Source: an uncultured Clostridia bacterium
GTDB taxonomy: Bacteria > Bacillota > Clostridia > TANB77 > CAG-508
Assembly: GCA_948976265.1 (NCBI GenBank)
Contig: CARFUA010000001.1
Span: forward strand, 155,469 to 219,468
DNA: 64,000 nt
Reading direction: 5' to 3'
Positions 15,189-24,235 of the stretch are shown piece after piece (the first letter of the stretch is position 1; each line of letters starts with the position of its first letter). Under the pieces are notes generated by a model, which had not been told where the DNA came from, ran no database searches, and saw only the letters and a program-made list of their open reading frames with translations. The position numbers and the translations under genes are program-made.

Positions 15189-15566
15189 TTATTTTAACAC
15201 ATAACTAGAAATACTTTGTCCTAACTCACGGATATTAGTCTTGTTTGATAATTCAAATCGTACAGTTCCAAGTCCGCTAATGGTAATATCAAGTTCTGAG
15301 TCCAAATCCAAAGTACCAGCTGATTCAATAGAGAAAGCTTGGATATTGAAATAAGGAATCGAAGAATAATCTACTTTTTTTCCAGTAATACCTTTTACAT
15401 TGATGGAAATAATTCTTTTATTAGTAAAAACTAATTTGTCTCTCATTGATACAAATGCAAAAGTAATGGTTTCATCTGGTATCAAAATATCTTTCACTTC
15501 ACTTTCTGCTTCTGCTGTTGACATTGGTTTTAATTTAATTATAGATTTGTTTGTAAAATCAATCAT
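15189..15566 (-). CDS. Bacterial PH-domain protein
   Basis: 125 residues from ATG 15566 (GGGGG-containing ribosome site). An upstream in-frame ATG at 15626 lacks one. The strand-rich pattern (FAFVSMRDKLVFTNKRIISIN...KKVDYSSIPY...TISGLGTVRFELS) matches short bacterial PH-like proteins of the YdjM/bPH type. Function unknown. No signal peptide or membrane segment. Confidence 0.75.
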   Translation of the reverse strand: MIDFTNKSIIKLKPMSTAEAESEVKDILIPDETITFAFVSMRDKLVFTNKRIISINVKGITGKKVDYSSIPYFNIQAFSIESAGTLDLDSELDITISGLGTVRFELSNKTNIRELGQSISSYVLK

Positions 15567-15636
15567 TATATTTTCCCCCTTCAATCGATTTATATATATT
15601 ATATAATGAATGGAAAAAATATGCAAGTAAAAAATA

Positions 15637-15672
15637 AAAAAGCATTATTCCAAATCTGGAATAATGCTTTTT
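15637..15672 (-). terminator. Terminator hairpin
   Basis: A 16-bp perfect stem (15637-15652 / 15657-15672) with A and T runs. It serves the leftward membrane-protein gene. Confidence 0.85.
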
Positions 15673-15681
15673 TTAAAATAA

Positions 15682-16098
15682 CTAGTCTTCGCAATGATTA
15701 TTACAAGATTTGCCAACAACAATATTAGCAAGACTGATTAAGTTTGATATTAAAAAGAATGCTACTGCACCAATTAAGATTCCTACAGTAAGTGAACCAA
15801 TTGCTAAAGTAGTTAAACTTAATGCAAATGCACTTGTAATAATGGAGCCAATTGAGGTGGTAATCAAGCAAGAATCTTTAATAGCATTGCATTGATGTTT
15901 TCCACCACAAAATAGAGTAAATAGGATATATAATATTCCTAAAATACCTAAAACTAAAGTAAAGTAAATTAAAACTGGAATAGAAGTTATCAAACCAGCA
16001 TAAAAAACAACAGCGATTCCGGCAGCTGCAATTAAACTAGCAATGATACTAAAAATACAGCAACAAGCATTATTATTTCCTTTATTCATACACATCAT
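15682..16098 (-). CDS. Cys-rich four-helix membrane protein, unknown
   Basis: 138 residues from ATG 16098, after AAAGGAGGG. An upstream start at 16155 is less likely. An N-terminal Cys cluster (NNNACCCIF), four hydrophobic segments, CGGKHQC in the middle and SCNNHCED at the end. Similar small Cys-containing membrane proteins are common in Clostridia, but no function is known. Confidence 0.65.
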   Translation of the reverse strand: MMCMNKGNNNACCCIFSIIASLIAAAGIAVVFYAGLITSIPVLIYFTLVLGILGILYILFTLFCGGKHQCNAIKDSCLITTSIGSIITSAFALSLTTLAIGSLTVGILIGAVAFFLISNLISLANIVVGKSCNNHCED

Positions 16099-16194
16099 AT
16101 TTCCCTCCTTTACAATATATAGTATGAAAAAAATAAACAGAATGTGTTTCGACAATTTAAGAAAAATATGTTACAATTAATCTGGAGGAAAATT

Positions 16195-17097
16195 ATGGAA
16201 AATTTACCCAAATTTTTAATAGAAATGCTAAATGCGCAATACGGAAACGAAATTGCGAAACAAATGATACAAGGATATTTTGCAAAAAGAAAAACAACAC
16301 TTCGTGTCAACACGATAAAAACAGATATAAGTAGCGTTACAAACGAGTTTGATGAACGCAAAATAGAATACGAAAAAGTGCCTTGGAGTCAAGAAGCGCT
16401 CATTCTGAAAAGGGCTGATGAGAAGGAAATTCAAGAGTTAGAAATATATGAAAAAGGTGAAATTTATCTGCAAAGTTTGTCATCTATGTTGCCACCAATT
16501 ATTCTAAATCCAAAGCCAAATACGGATATTTTAGATATGGCAGCAGCGCCAGGCGGAAAAACAACGCAAATGGCGGCACTAACACAAAATAAAGCACATA
16601 TCACAGCCTGTGAAATGAATTCAATTCGTGCCGAACGCCTAAAATATAATGTGGAAAAACAAGGTGCTTCAAGTGTATATGTTATGCAAGCCGACAGCCG
16701 AAAAATGGACGACTTTTTTGCCTTTGATTCCATTTTGCTCGATAGTCCTTGCAGTGGAAGCGGAACTTTAAACGCAAAAGACGAAAATCTAGCCAAACGA
16801 TTTACTCCAAAATTAATTGAAAAATCAACCAAATCGCAAATAACCTTATTACGAAAAGCAATGAAAATATTGAAAACTGGGCAAGAAATGGTATATTCTA
16901 CTTGTTCGATTCTTGCCTGTGAAAATGAGGAAATAGTAAGTCAAATTTTGAAGGAAGCAAAAGCAGAAATTGTTCCAATTGAATTTTCTGGTATGGAACA
17001 TTTGCCAATATTACCAGTCAAAATAAAAGGAACTTTGTGTATTTGCCCGAATGAATTTTTTGAGGGATTTTTTGTGGCGAAAATAAGGCGAAAATAA
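16195..17097 (+). CDS. RsmB/RsmF-type RNA m5C methyltransferase
   Basis: 300 residues from ATG 16195 (GGAGGAAA). SAM-binding DMAAAPGGKTTQ at about 121, catalytic DSPCSGSGT near 183 and second Cys in STCSI near 241, the NOL1/NOP2/Sun signature for 5-methylcytosine in rRNA or tRNA. The C-terminal FEGFFVAKIRRK closing strand is typical. Which RNA it modifies cannot be told. Confidence 0.9.
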   Translation: MENLPKFLIEMLNAQYGNEIAKQMIQGYFAKRKTTLRVNTIKTDISSVTNEFDERKIEYEKVPWSQEALILKRADEKEIQELEIYEKGEIYLQSLSSMLPPIILNPKPNTDILDMAAAPGGKTTQMAALTQNKAHITACEMNSIRAERLKYNVEKQGASSVYVMQADSRKMDDFFAFDSILLDSPCSGSGTLNAKDENLAKRFTPKLIEKSTKSQITLLRKAMKILKTGQEMVYSTCSILACENEEIVSQILKEAKAEIVPIEFSGMEHLPILPVKIKGTLCICPNEFFEGFFVAKIRRK

Positions 17098-17444
17098 GAG
17101 CTACCCCATTTTACCTAGCACAGGAAAGGTTACTTTCTATCATTGTAGTGGAGTAGAAGAAAATTCGGCACAAAGTGCTACTGAGGCACTTGTACAGAAT
17201 TTTATGGGAAAAAGAGAGAAAAATGATTAAAAATTTAAAATCGGCTATTTACGAGAATTCTACAGGGATTTAGAGACATAAAAAGGCAGGGTCTGAGGAA
17301 AAGTAGATTTTGAAACAAGTCGCTAAAACGGTCAAAAAGGGACTTAAAAATGGAAAATATACATACCACTCTAATAACCATGAAAAAGTCACTTTAAAAG
17401 GGATTTCAAGGGGATTTTTGAAAGAATGAGGGAAAGTTTGAGGA
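17098..17444. other. Intergenic stretch with possible gene remnant
   Basis: From about 17099 to 17227 one frame reads SYPILPSTGKVTFYHCSGVEENSAQ and further to a stop without a start codon, perhaps a decayed gene end. A 16-codon ATG frame (about 17224-17274) follows with no good ribosome site. Nothing else is recognised. Confidence 0.3.
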
Positions 17445-17493
17445 AAAATACCTTGAAAAAATTAAAAAGATAAGACATAATAAAATAAAATTA
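17445..17493 (+). repeat. 49-bp promoter repeat, copy 1
   Basis: Matches 19269-19317 at 48 of 49 bases. It contains TTGAAA (17453-17458), a 17-bp spacer and CATAAT (17476-17481), driving the prepilin-like LamG gene. Confidence 0.8.
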
Positions 17494-17511
17494 GAAAATA
17501 GAGGAAAAGAA

Positions 17512-19236
17512 ATGAGTTTAACCAAAGAAAAACAAATTAAAACAGACAAAAACCTTGTGGCTGTAAACACAAATAATTTTAGAAGTTTAAAGAATAAAGA
17601 GGGAATCACATTGATTGCACTTATTGTAACCATTGTGGTTTTGATTATTTTAGCGGGGATATCCATTCTATTTTTTCAACAATATAAATTATTAGATAGA
17701 GCCACTTATGCTACAGATGAATATCAAAGGCAATCTGTAAAAGAAAAGCTAGAAATGAAGATTGCGGATTTACAAATAAAAATATGGAATTATGAAAGTA
17801 GAAATTGTCAATTAGGAGATTTAGACAGTTTTGTTGATTCACAATCAAAATATTATGATATAGAAATAGTGTCAGTAACGGATGAATTAGATGAGATAAC
17901 AGGAAAAAATAATAAGAGAATCGAATTAGATGGATACAGTTTTTTAGTGGATGAAAATTTGAAAATTATCGAAAATGTAAGTGATAAAGAAGATAATAAT
18001 TCGGATGAAGGGGTTGTATCACAAAAAGCGTTGCGATTTGTGGGGGATAATTATATAAAAACGAAAGTAAAACAAGAGCAACTATTTATTTCGAATTATA
18101 CAATAGCTTTACAAATTAGAATTAATAGAGAAGAACAGCAAAAAGTAAGTTATATGGGAATATTAGGAGATCATAATGGAACTTCAGGGTTAGGTATCCA
18201 ATTTGAGGGAACCAGTGAACAGTTGATGTTAGTAGTCAATGGAGAACAATCTAGTATAGATTATAAAAATTATTATGATAAATGGACAGATATAGTAGTG
18301 GTTTGTAATGGAGAAACAACTAAATTATATATAAACAAAGAAATAAAAGCAGAAATTAATGCAGTGGCTAATCCAATGCAAGATAAGAATATTTTGTTTG
18401 GAACTTCTGTGGCTACAGAAAATAGAGCGATGAAAGGTATAGTATATGCAACAAAAATTTGGTCAGATGAATTGAATCTTCAAGAAATAGTTGATTTAAA
18501 TATGAGTAAATTAACAAATATAAAAAAAGATAATATAGTATTTGAAAGTTTTGTAGGAGATGCAAATGATTTGAGCAATTTAGGAGAATTACAAAATGAA
18601 CGAGTGGAAACAATTCTTTGGAAAGAAGAATATGAAAAGATTTTCAAATTAAAGGGGAATACTTATTTTGATACTGGAATTACGCAACAAGAGTTATATC
18701 ATGAAAATTATACAATTGCTTTACAAGTAAAAATCAATAAAGAGGAACAACAAAGTGTAGGCTATATGGGATTGTTGGGAGATCATAATGCTTCTAGAGG
18801 TTTAGCAATACAATTTTATAGAACTAATAATGAGCTGTTATTAGCGATAAATGGAGTAAACGAAAGTTATATAGATTATGAAGCGTATTACGATAAATGG
18901 ACAGATATAGTAGTTGTATGTAATGCAGGAACAACACAACTCTATATTAACCGAGAACTAAAGGCAGAAGTAGAGAAAAAAGCACAAGTTATGGACGGAT
19001 GCAACATATTGATGGGAACTTCTCTTTCAAATGAAGATAGAGCAATGAAAGGGAATATCACAACAGGCAAGATTTGGAAAACAGCTCTGACAAAGGAAGA
19101 AGTTCAAAAATTAGATATGCATGAAGAAAATACAAAATTACAAAAAGATTTTCTACTTCAAGAATATCTTTTACAAGAAGAAGTCGAGAATTTTAAAGGA
19201 AATAATTATGATTATGAATATGATTATAGCATGTAA
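17512..19236 (+). CDS. Prepilin-like surface protein with two LamG-type domains
   Basis: 574 residues. A basic N-terminus with KEGITLIALIVTIVVLIILAG at about 34-54 is a type IV prepilin signal and helix. A stalk-like segment to about 165 follows, then two homologous LamG/concanavalin-like domains (about 170-345 and 375-545). Each has FxGxxYxxT, YTIALQ, YMGxLGDHN, YDKWTDIVVVCN and LYIN blocks. The C-terminus is acidic (NYDYEYDY). The two domains are diverged copies of each other, so an internal duplication occurred. Likely exposed on the surface and binding glycans or matrix, which is inferred. Confidence 0.8.
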   Translation: MSLTKEKQIKTDKNLVAVNTNNFRSLKNKEGITLIALIVTIVVLIILAGISILFFQQYKLLDRATYATDEYQRQSVKEKLEMKIADLQIKIWNYESRNCQLGDLDSFVDSQSKYYDIEIVSVTDELDEITGKNNKRIELDGYSFLVDENLKIIENVSDKEDNNSDEGVVSQKALRFVGDNYIKTKVKQEQLFISNYTIALQIRINREEQQKVSYMGILGDHNGTSGLGIQFEGTSEQLMLVVNGEQSSIDYKNYYDKWTDIVVVCNGETTKLYINKEIKAEINAVANPMQDKNILFGTSVATENRAMKGIVYATKIWSDELNLQEIVDLNMSKLTNIKKDNIVFESFVGDANDLSNLGELQNERVETILWKEEYEKIFKLKGNTYFDTGITQQELYHENYTIALQVKINKEEQQSVGYMGLLGDHNASRGLAIQFYRTNNELLLAINGVNESYIDYEAYYDKWTDIVVVCNAGTTQLYINRELKAEVEKKAQVMDGCNILMGTSLSNEDRAMKGNITTGKIWKTALTKEEVQKLDMHEENTKLQKDFLLQEYLLQEEVENFKGNNYDYEYDYSM

Positions 19237-19268
19237 AAGAGGAATTATAAAAGATTTGAGATAAAATG

Positions 19269-19317
19269 AAAATACCTTGAAAAAATTAAAAAGATAAGAT
19301 ATAATAAAATAAAATTA
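19269..19317 (+). repeat. 49-bp promoter repeat, copy 2
   Basis: One base differs from copy 1: here the -10 is TATAAT (19300-19305) with TTGAAA at 19277-19282. It drives the dUTPase gene. Confidence 0.8.
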
Positions 19318-19337
19318 CAAGAAAAGAGGAACAAAAA

Positions 19338-19796
19338 ATGAAAAATAGAGGATTTGAAATTGCCAAAGGATTTGAAGAGAAAGGAATTAACATGCCAGTT
19401 CGAAAAACAAAATTTTCAGCTGGATATGATATCGAAGCTGCTGAAGATTGCATTATTCCAGTATTTGAAGCAGGTCAAAAACCAACGTTAGTCAAAACAG
19501 GTTTAAAAGTTTTTATGCAAGAAGATGAAGTTTTTATGCTTTATAACAGAAGTTCTAATCCAGGGAAAAAAGGACTAATTTTAGCCAATAGCGTTGGCGT
19601 AATTGATAAAGATTACTACGGAAATCCAGACAATGACGGACATGTTATGTTTGCTTTTTACAATCTAAAACCAGAACCAGTGGAAATAAAAAAAGGGGAT
19701 GTGATTGGTCAGGGAATTTTCCAAAAATATTTAATAACAGATGACGATTCTGCTGATGGAGCAAGAGTTGGGGGATTTGGTTCAACTAGTAAATAA
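19338..19796 (+). CDS. dut: dUTP diphosphatase
   Basis: 152 residues. Trimeric dUTPase motifs are visible in order: AGYDIEA (motif 1), NRSSNPGKKGLILANSVGVID (motifs 2 and 3), GDVIGQGIF (motif 4) and GGFGSTSK (motif 5, the C-terminal arm). It hydrolyses dUTP to dUMP and keeps uracil out of DNA. The insertion between motifs 3 and 4 (KDYYGNPDNDGH) is usual for Firmicutes forms. Confidence 0.93.
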   Translation: MKNRGFEIAKGFEEKGINMPVRKTKFSAGYDIEAAEDCIIPVFEAGQKPTLVKTGLKVFMQEDEVFMLYNRSSNPGKKGLILANSVGVIDKDYYGNPDNDGHVMFAFYNLKPEPVEIKKGDVIGQGIFQKYLITDDDSADGARVGGFGSTSK

Positions 19797-19823
19797 AAAA
19801 ATGGATAATTTAGGAAAAAAGTT

Positions 19824-19852
19824 TTGACTTTTGGTAAAATTTGTGTTATAAT
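19824..19852 (+). promoter_or_regulatory. Promoter of carD
   Basis: TTGACT (19824-19829), a 17-bp spacer and TATAAT (19847-19852). Confidence 0.7.
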
Positions 19853-19899
19853 AGAAATGTAGTAATTTTACATTACTTGGAAGGAGTGACGAAGATAAT

Positions 19900-20463
19900 A
19901 TGTTTAAAGTAGGAGACAAGATTGTATATCCAATGCATGGCGCTGGAGTAATTGAAACAATAGAAGAAAGAGCTGTTTTAGACGAAAAACAAGCTTATTA
20001 TATAATTAAGATGCCAGGTGAAGTGAAAGTCATGGTACCTACTGCAAAAGCGGAAGAAATCGGTGTAAGAAACATTATAGATAAAGAAACGGCTGGAAAA
20101 GTAATTCATGTTTTAGAAGAAGATTGCACTGAAATGTCAATGAAATGGAACAAAAGATATCGCGATAATGTTGAAAAAATGAAATCAGGTAATGTATTTG
20201 AAGTAGCAGATATTGTTAGAAACTTGAGTTTCAAACAAAAAGATAAAGGTTTATCAACCACTGAAAAGAAAATGTTATTAAATGCAAAACAAATATTAGT
20301 TAGTGAATTAATGTTAGCAGAGAGCAAGCAAAAAGATGAAATTGAATCATTAATTGATGATAAAATCAATATTTCGTATCAGCTACATAATAGTAACTTA
20401 GAAGGCGAAGATGGTAACAATGATGAAACAGATGGAATCGTAAAAACATTTATTCAAACATAA
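19900..20463 (+). CDS. carD: CarD/CdnL-family RNA polymerase-binding regulator
   Basis: 187 residues. The N-terminal Tudor-like RNA polymerase-interacting domain (FKVGDKIVYPMHGAGVIETIEE...YYIIKM...VMVPT) is followed by an all-helical DNA-binding domain with the conserved SMKWNKRYRDN and ...LSTTEKKML segments. It stabilises open promoter complexes. The last 25 residues are acidic and not conserved in general. Ribosome site GGAAGGAG. Confidence 0.92.
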   Translation: MFKVGDKIVYPMHGAGVIETIEERAVLDEKQAYYIIKMPGEVKVMVPTAKAEEIGVRNIIDKETAGKVIHVLEEDCTEMSMKWNKRYRDNVEKMKSGNVFEVADIVRNLSFKQKDKGLSTTEKKMLLNAKQILVSELMLAESKQKDEIESLIDDKINISYQLHNSNLEGEDGNNDETDGIVKTFIQT

Positions 20464-20472
20464 ATAAATCCG

Positions 20473-20527
20473 AAAACTAAAAAAGTATTGACAAGGTTAA
20501 AAAACTTAGTCAATGCTTTTTTAGTTT
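20473..20527. terminator. Bidirectional terminator
   Basis: Arms about 20473-20492 and 20509-20527 (AAAACTAAAAAAGTATTGAC and its near complement), between convergent genes. Confidence 0.8.
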
Positions 20528-21120
20528 ACTTTGAAAGAAGATAAAACGGAAGAGGCAATATTGGTATTGAAAGGTAAATCATCTAGAGGAAATTCAATGT
20601 CAAAAATATAAAGTGAATCTTCAATTTCTAGCCAGATGACTTGCAAGTAAAATGGCTGATTGGAGTTTTGGTCCAAATAATGAAAGCTATAAGTGTAACT
20701 CAAATGATTTTGAACGGACAGCTCTTTTGTATCAGATAAATTAGAATGACCTTCAAAATTTGATAGAAAAGCGAGTTTATCCGCTTCGATAATTTCAGCC
20801 AGAGTTTTATTTTCAATTTTTTCTTCTTTTGCCACGAAAATGCTTAAATCTTCTTTTGAATGTAATTCAATCAAATAACCAAGGTTGGAGTTATAAGAAT
20901 TTAGATTGAATGTATTGGGAAGTTCAAGGCTTATTGAGTGATCAATACTGTCATAAATGGTAGAAGAGGTAGCTGAATTGGAATCTTCTTTCTTCTTTGG
21001 TGTTGTAATTTTATGAGCAATAAACAACGTAAGACTCATCAGCAAAACAATTAAAATGACAGCTATGATGACAACTTTTTTAATATTTAAGCGACGTGGT
21101 TCTTTGTAAAATTCATACAT
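20521..21120 (-). CDS. Membrane-anchored extracytoplasmic protein, unknown
   Basis: 199 residues: short cytoplasmic tail, one membrane helix (about 15-38), a Ser/Thr linker, then a strand-rich domain ending SVLSSFKVN. The pattern resembles PsbP/DcrB-like stress or lipoprotein domains, but the match is weak. It reads convergently with carD. Confidence 0.6.
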   Translation of the reverse strand: MYEFYKEPRRLNIKKVVIIAVILIVLLMSLTLFIAHKITTPKKKEDSNSATSSTIYDSIDHSISLELPNTFNLNSYNSNLGYLIELHSKEDLSIFVAKEEKIENKTLAEIIEADKLAFLSNFEGHSNLSDTKELSVQNHLSYTYSFHYLDQNSNQPFYLQVIWLEIEDSLYIFDIEFPLDDLPFNTNIASSVLSSFKVN

Positions 21121-21240
21121 ATTAATCCCTCATTTTTTAGTAATACTTATACTATATTATATTTGCTAATAAATTTCAACCAAATTATGACAATTTTTTA
21201 TGCATTTATTAAATTAATAAAAAAATAAGTTTAAAATGTA

Positions 21241-21269
21241 TTGACAAGTGTAGATGAAAGTGATAAAAT
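21241..21269 (+). promoter_or_regulatory. Promoter of the yifB-dprA-yraN operon
   Basis: TTGACA (21241-21246), a 17-bp spacer and TAAAAT (21264-21269). Confidence 0.65.
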
Positions 21270-21361
21270 ATATTTATTATTTTAAAAATCTTTATTCTTA
21301 TTTCAATTCGAAATAAAAAATCAAAAACAAATTTAAAATTTTATAAGAAAGGAGAGATAAT

Positions 21362-22882
21362 TTGTCATTATCCATTGTAAAAAGTATGTCATTACAAGGG
21401 TTGGATGGTGTTTTAATTAATGTTGAAGTAGATATTTCTGCTGGAATGCCAACTTGGGAAGTAGTTGGTTTGCCAGATGCATCCATTCGTGAATCAAAAG
21501 AGAGAGTAAGAACAGCAATCAAAAATTGTGGATATGAAGTATTAAGCCGAAAATATATTATTAACCTATCACCAGCCAATCTAAAAAAAGAAGGCTCTAT
21601 GCTGGATTTAGCAATCGCTGTTGGAATTTTGCGTTCAATGGATGTTATCCAGGAAAGTGATTTAGAAAATACAGTAATTGTAGGAGAAATATCCTTAAAT
21701 GGAAAAATTAATAAGGTAAATGGAATTTTACCGATTTGCATTGAATCCTTAAAGTATGGTATAAAAAGAGTGATTGTTCCAAAAGAAAATGCAAAAGAAG
21801 CAGCCATTGTCAATGAACTTGAAGTGATTGGAGTATCTAATTTAACAGAAGTTATTCAGTATTTAAATGAAGAAATCGAGATAAAGAGCGAGAAGGTAAA
21901 TCTAGTAGAAATTTTGAAAAATAGCCAAAATAAGAGGTTTGATTTTTCGGAGGTAAAAGGGCAAGAAGCAATCAAAAGAGCTCTAGAAATTGCGGCGGCT
22001 GGTGGTCATAATTGTCTTATGATTGGTAGTCCTGGCACAGGAAAAACGATGCTGGCAACCCGTTTACCAACTATTCTTCCAGATTTGACTTTTGAGGAAT
22101 CCCTTGAAATTACTAAAATACATAGCATTGCAGGAAAACTTGGAGAAAATACTTTAGTAACCAAAAGGCCATTTCGAAATCCACATCACACCATATCTGC
22201 CAATGGATTGATTGGTGGAGGAAAAATCCCCAAACCAGGGGAAATCAGTTTGTCGCATTATGGGGTATTATTTTTAGATGAATTATTAGAATTTAACCGA
22301 AATACATTAGAAGTTTTGCGTGGACCATTAGAAGATAGAATGGTTACGATTAGTAGAGTTGGTGCGAGTTTGACGTATCCATGTAATTTTATGTTGGTAG
22401 CAAGTATGAATCCGTGTCCTTGTGGTTATTTGGGGAGTAAAGAAAAAGAGTGTAATTGTACGCAGAAACAGAAAGAAAATTATCGTGCGAAATTAAGTGG
22501 TCCATTATTGGATCGATTTGATATTCACATCCAAGTACCTAGTTTGGACTACAAAAAATTGGAGAAAAAGAATAGTGAAACATCTGCTGATATTAGAAAA
22601 AGAGTCAATCAAGCAAGAGCAATTCAAATTGAACGATATAAAGAATTAGGTATTTTTTCAAATGCAGAGTTGACACCCAAATGGATAGAACAATATTGCG
22701 CCTTGAATAATGAATCCAATCAAATGTTAAGCCAATTTTTTGAAAAATTAAATCTTAGTGCACGTGCGTATTCTAAAATCTTGAAAGTCGCCAGGACAAT
22801 AGCTGATTTAGACAATTGTAAAAACATTGAAAAAAACCATTTAATGGAAGCCATTCAGTATAGGAGTTTAGATAGAATATGA
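21362..22882 (+). CDS. yifB: YifB/ComM-type AAA+ Mg-chelatase-like ATPase
   Basis: 506 residues from TTG 21362, with AAAGGAGAG upstream. An N-terminal Lon-like substrate domain (1-170) is followed by an AAA+ core with Walker A GSPGTGKTML (about 222), Walker B GVLFLDELLEF (about 299) and the Mg-chelatase C-terminal lid. ComM-type proteins move DNA branches during natural transformation. The next gene, dprA, overlaps by four bases and supports a DNA-uptake role. Confidence 0.92.
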   Translation: MSLSIVKSMSLQGLDGVLINVEVDISAGMPTWEVVGLPDASIRESKERVRTAIKNCGYEVLSRKYIINLSPANLKKEGSMLDLAIAVGILRSMDVIQESDLENTVIVGEISLNGKINKVNGILPICIESLKYGIKRVIVPKENAKEAAIVNELEVIGVSNLTEVIQYLNEEIEIKSEKVNLVEILKNSQNKRFDFSEVKGQEAIKRALEIAAAGGHNCLMIGSPGTGKTMLATRLPTILPDLTFEESLEITKIHSIAGKLGENTLVTKRPFRNPHHTISANGLIGGGKIPKPGEISLSHYGVLFLDELLEFNRNTLEVLRGPLEDRMVTISRVGASLTYPCNFMLVASMNPCPCGYLGSKEKECNCTQKQKENYRAKLSGPLLDRFDIHIQVPSLDYKKLEKKNSETSADIRKRVNQARAIQIERYKELGIFSNAELTPKWIEQYCALNNESNQMLSQFFEKLNLSARAYSKILKVARTIADLDNCKNIEKNHLMEAIQYRSLDRI

Positions 22883-23760
22883 AAAAAATGCAAGAAATAA
22901 GGATTGATGATGTAATTTTTCCAGAAAAATTAAGAAAAATTAAAAATCCGCCAGCTAAATTGTATGCACTTGGAAATGTGGATTTGTTAAACAAACTAAG
23001 TTTAGCAATTGTGGGAACACGTCATATAACAGAATATGGAACTAAAAATTGTGAACATTTTGCACAAAAAATGGTAGAAAGAGGAATTCCTATTGTGAGT
23101 GGAATGGCAATTGGAACCGATTGTATTGCCCATAAAACAGCCTTAAAATATGGAGGAGAAACCATTGCTGTTTTAGGAGGCGGATTTGAGCATGTTTTTC
23201 CTAAGGAAAATTTAGGATTGTTTAAGCAAATTATTGAAAATGGAGGATTGGTAATCACAGAATATCCGCCGAAAGTGGTTGCGAAAAGTGAGCGATTTTT
23301 GGAAAGAAATCGAATTGTTAGTGGATTGTCGGAGGGAATTTTGATAATTGAGGCTGCTTACCGAAGTGGAACCAGTGTTACAGCAAAACTGGCATACCAG
23401 CAGGGAAAAGTGGTTATGGCATTGCCAGGAAGATTGGATAGTTCTTATGGTGTGGGTGTGAATAAAATGATTCAAGAAGGAGCAAAATTGATTACGAATA
23501 TCGAAGATATTTTATCGAATTTTCCACAGTTTAGGAATCAATTGGGGAAAACTAACAATCAAAAACAGATTTCTTTTTGGGATGTGAAGGAGGAATACAA
23601 AGAAATTGTAGAAATCTTGCAAAACAAAATATTATCTGTTGAAGAAATTATGCAAGCAACACGAGAAAAAGATTTAAGACAAACGGTAAATCGATTGATG
23701 AATATGGAACTGGAAGGAATTATTACACAGGAAATTGGAGTTGGGTATAAATTATTATAG
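22879..23760 (+). CDS. dprA: DNA-processing protein DprA
   Basis: 293 residues. Rossmann-like DprA core: VGTRHITEYG, GMAIGTDCIAH, VLGGGFEHVFPKEN, TEYPP, ERNRIVSGLS, EA..RSGTSVTA and ALPG. A C-terminal winged-helix domain (about 230-293) follows. It loads RecA on incoming single-stranded DNA. Its ATG overlaps the yifB stop. Confidence 0.95.
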   Translation: MKKMQEIRIDDVIFPEKLRKIKNPPAKLYALGNVDLLNKLSLAIVGTRHITEYGTKNCEHFAQKMVERGIPIVSGMAIGTDCIAHKTALKYGGETIAVLGGGFEHVFPKENLGLFKQIIENGGLVITEYPPKVVAKSERFLERNRIVSGLSEGILIIEAAYRSGTSVTAKLAYQQGKVVMALPGRLDSSYGVGVNKMIQEGAKLITNIEDILSNFPQFRNQLGKTNNQKQISFWDVKEEYKEIVEILQNKILSVEEIMQATREKDLRQTVNRLMNMELEGIITQEIGVGYKLL

Positions 23761-23785
23761 AAAGACTTATTAGAAAAGAGGAAAG

Positions 23786-24139
23786 ATGAAGAAAACAGAA
23801 CTAGGACAAAAAGGGGAGAAAATAGCCAAAGTTTTTTTGAAAAAATTGGATTATGTGATAATTACGCAGAATTATAGATGTTCTCAAGGGGAAATAGATA
23901 TTATTGCAACAGACAAAAATGAACTTGTTTTTGTAGAAGTTAAAACGAGATGTTCTAAAAAATATGGAGAAGCGCGCGAAGCAGTAAATCAGTATAAGAA
24001 AAAGCATATAAAAAGGGCAGCAATGGCCTATATCACAAAACACAAATTAGAAAATCAATGGATTCGTTTTGATGTGATTGAAATTTATATGAGAGATGAC
24101 AAGTATTCAATTTATCATATTAAAAATACATTATGGTAA
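23786..24139 (+). CDS. yraN: YraN/UPF0102 family nuclease-like protein
   Basis: 117 residues. LGQKGEKIAKVFLKKLDY...NYRCSQGEIDIIATD...LVFVEVKTR matches the PD-(D/E)XK-like core of UPF0102. It lies 25 nt after dprA, a common gene order in Firmicutes. Biochemical role unknown. Confidence 0.92.
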   Translation: MKKTELGQKGEKIAKVFLKKLDYVIITQNYRCSQGEIDIIATDKNELVFVEVKTRCSKKYGEAREAVNQYKKKHIKRAAMAYITKHKLENQWIRFDVIEIYMRDDKYSIYHIKNTLW

Positions 24140-24176
24140 GTATGACCAAAAAAGAATAAAAAAATTAGCAATTTAC

Positions 24177-24204
24177 TTGAAAAATGAAAAAGATATAGTA
24201 TAAT
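24177..24204 (+). promoter_or_regulatory. Promoter of the ABC exporter genes
   Basis: TTGAAA (24177-24182), a 16-bp spacer and TATAAT (24199-24204). Confidence 0.6.
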
Positions 24205-24235
24205 AAAAAAGTAAAAATAAATGGAGTGTGAACAA

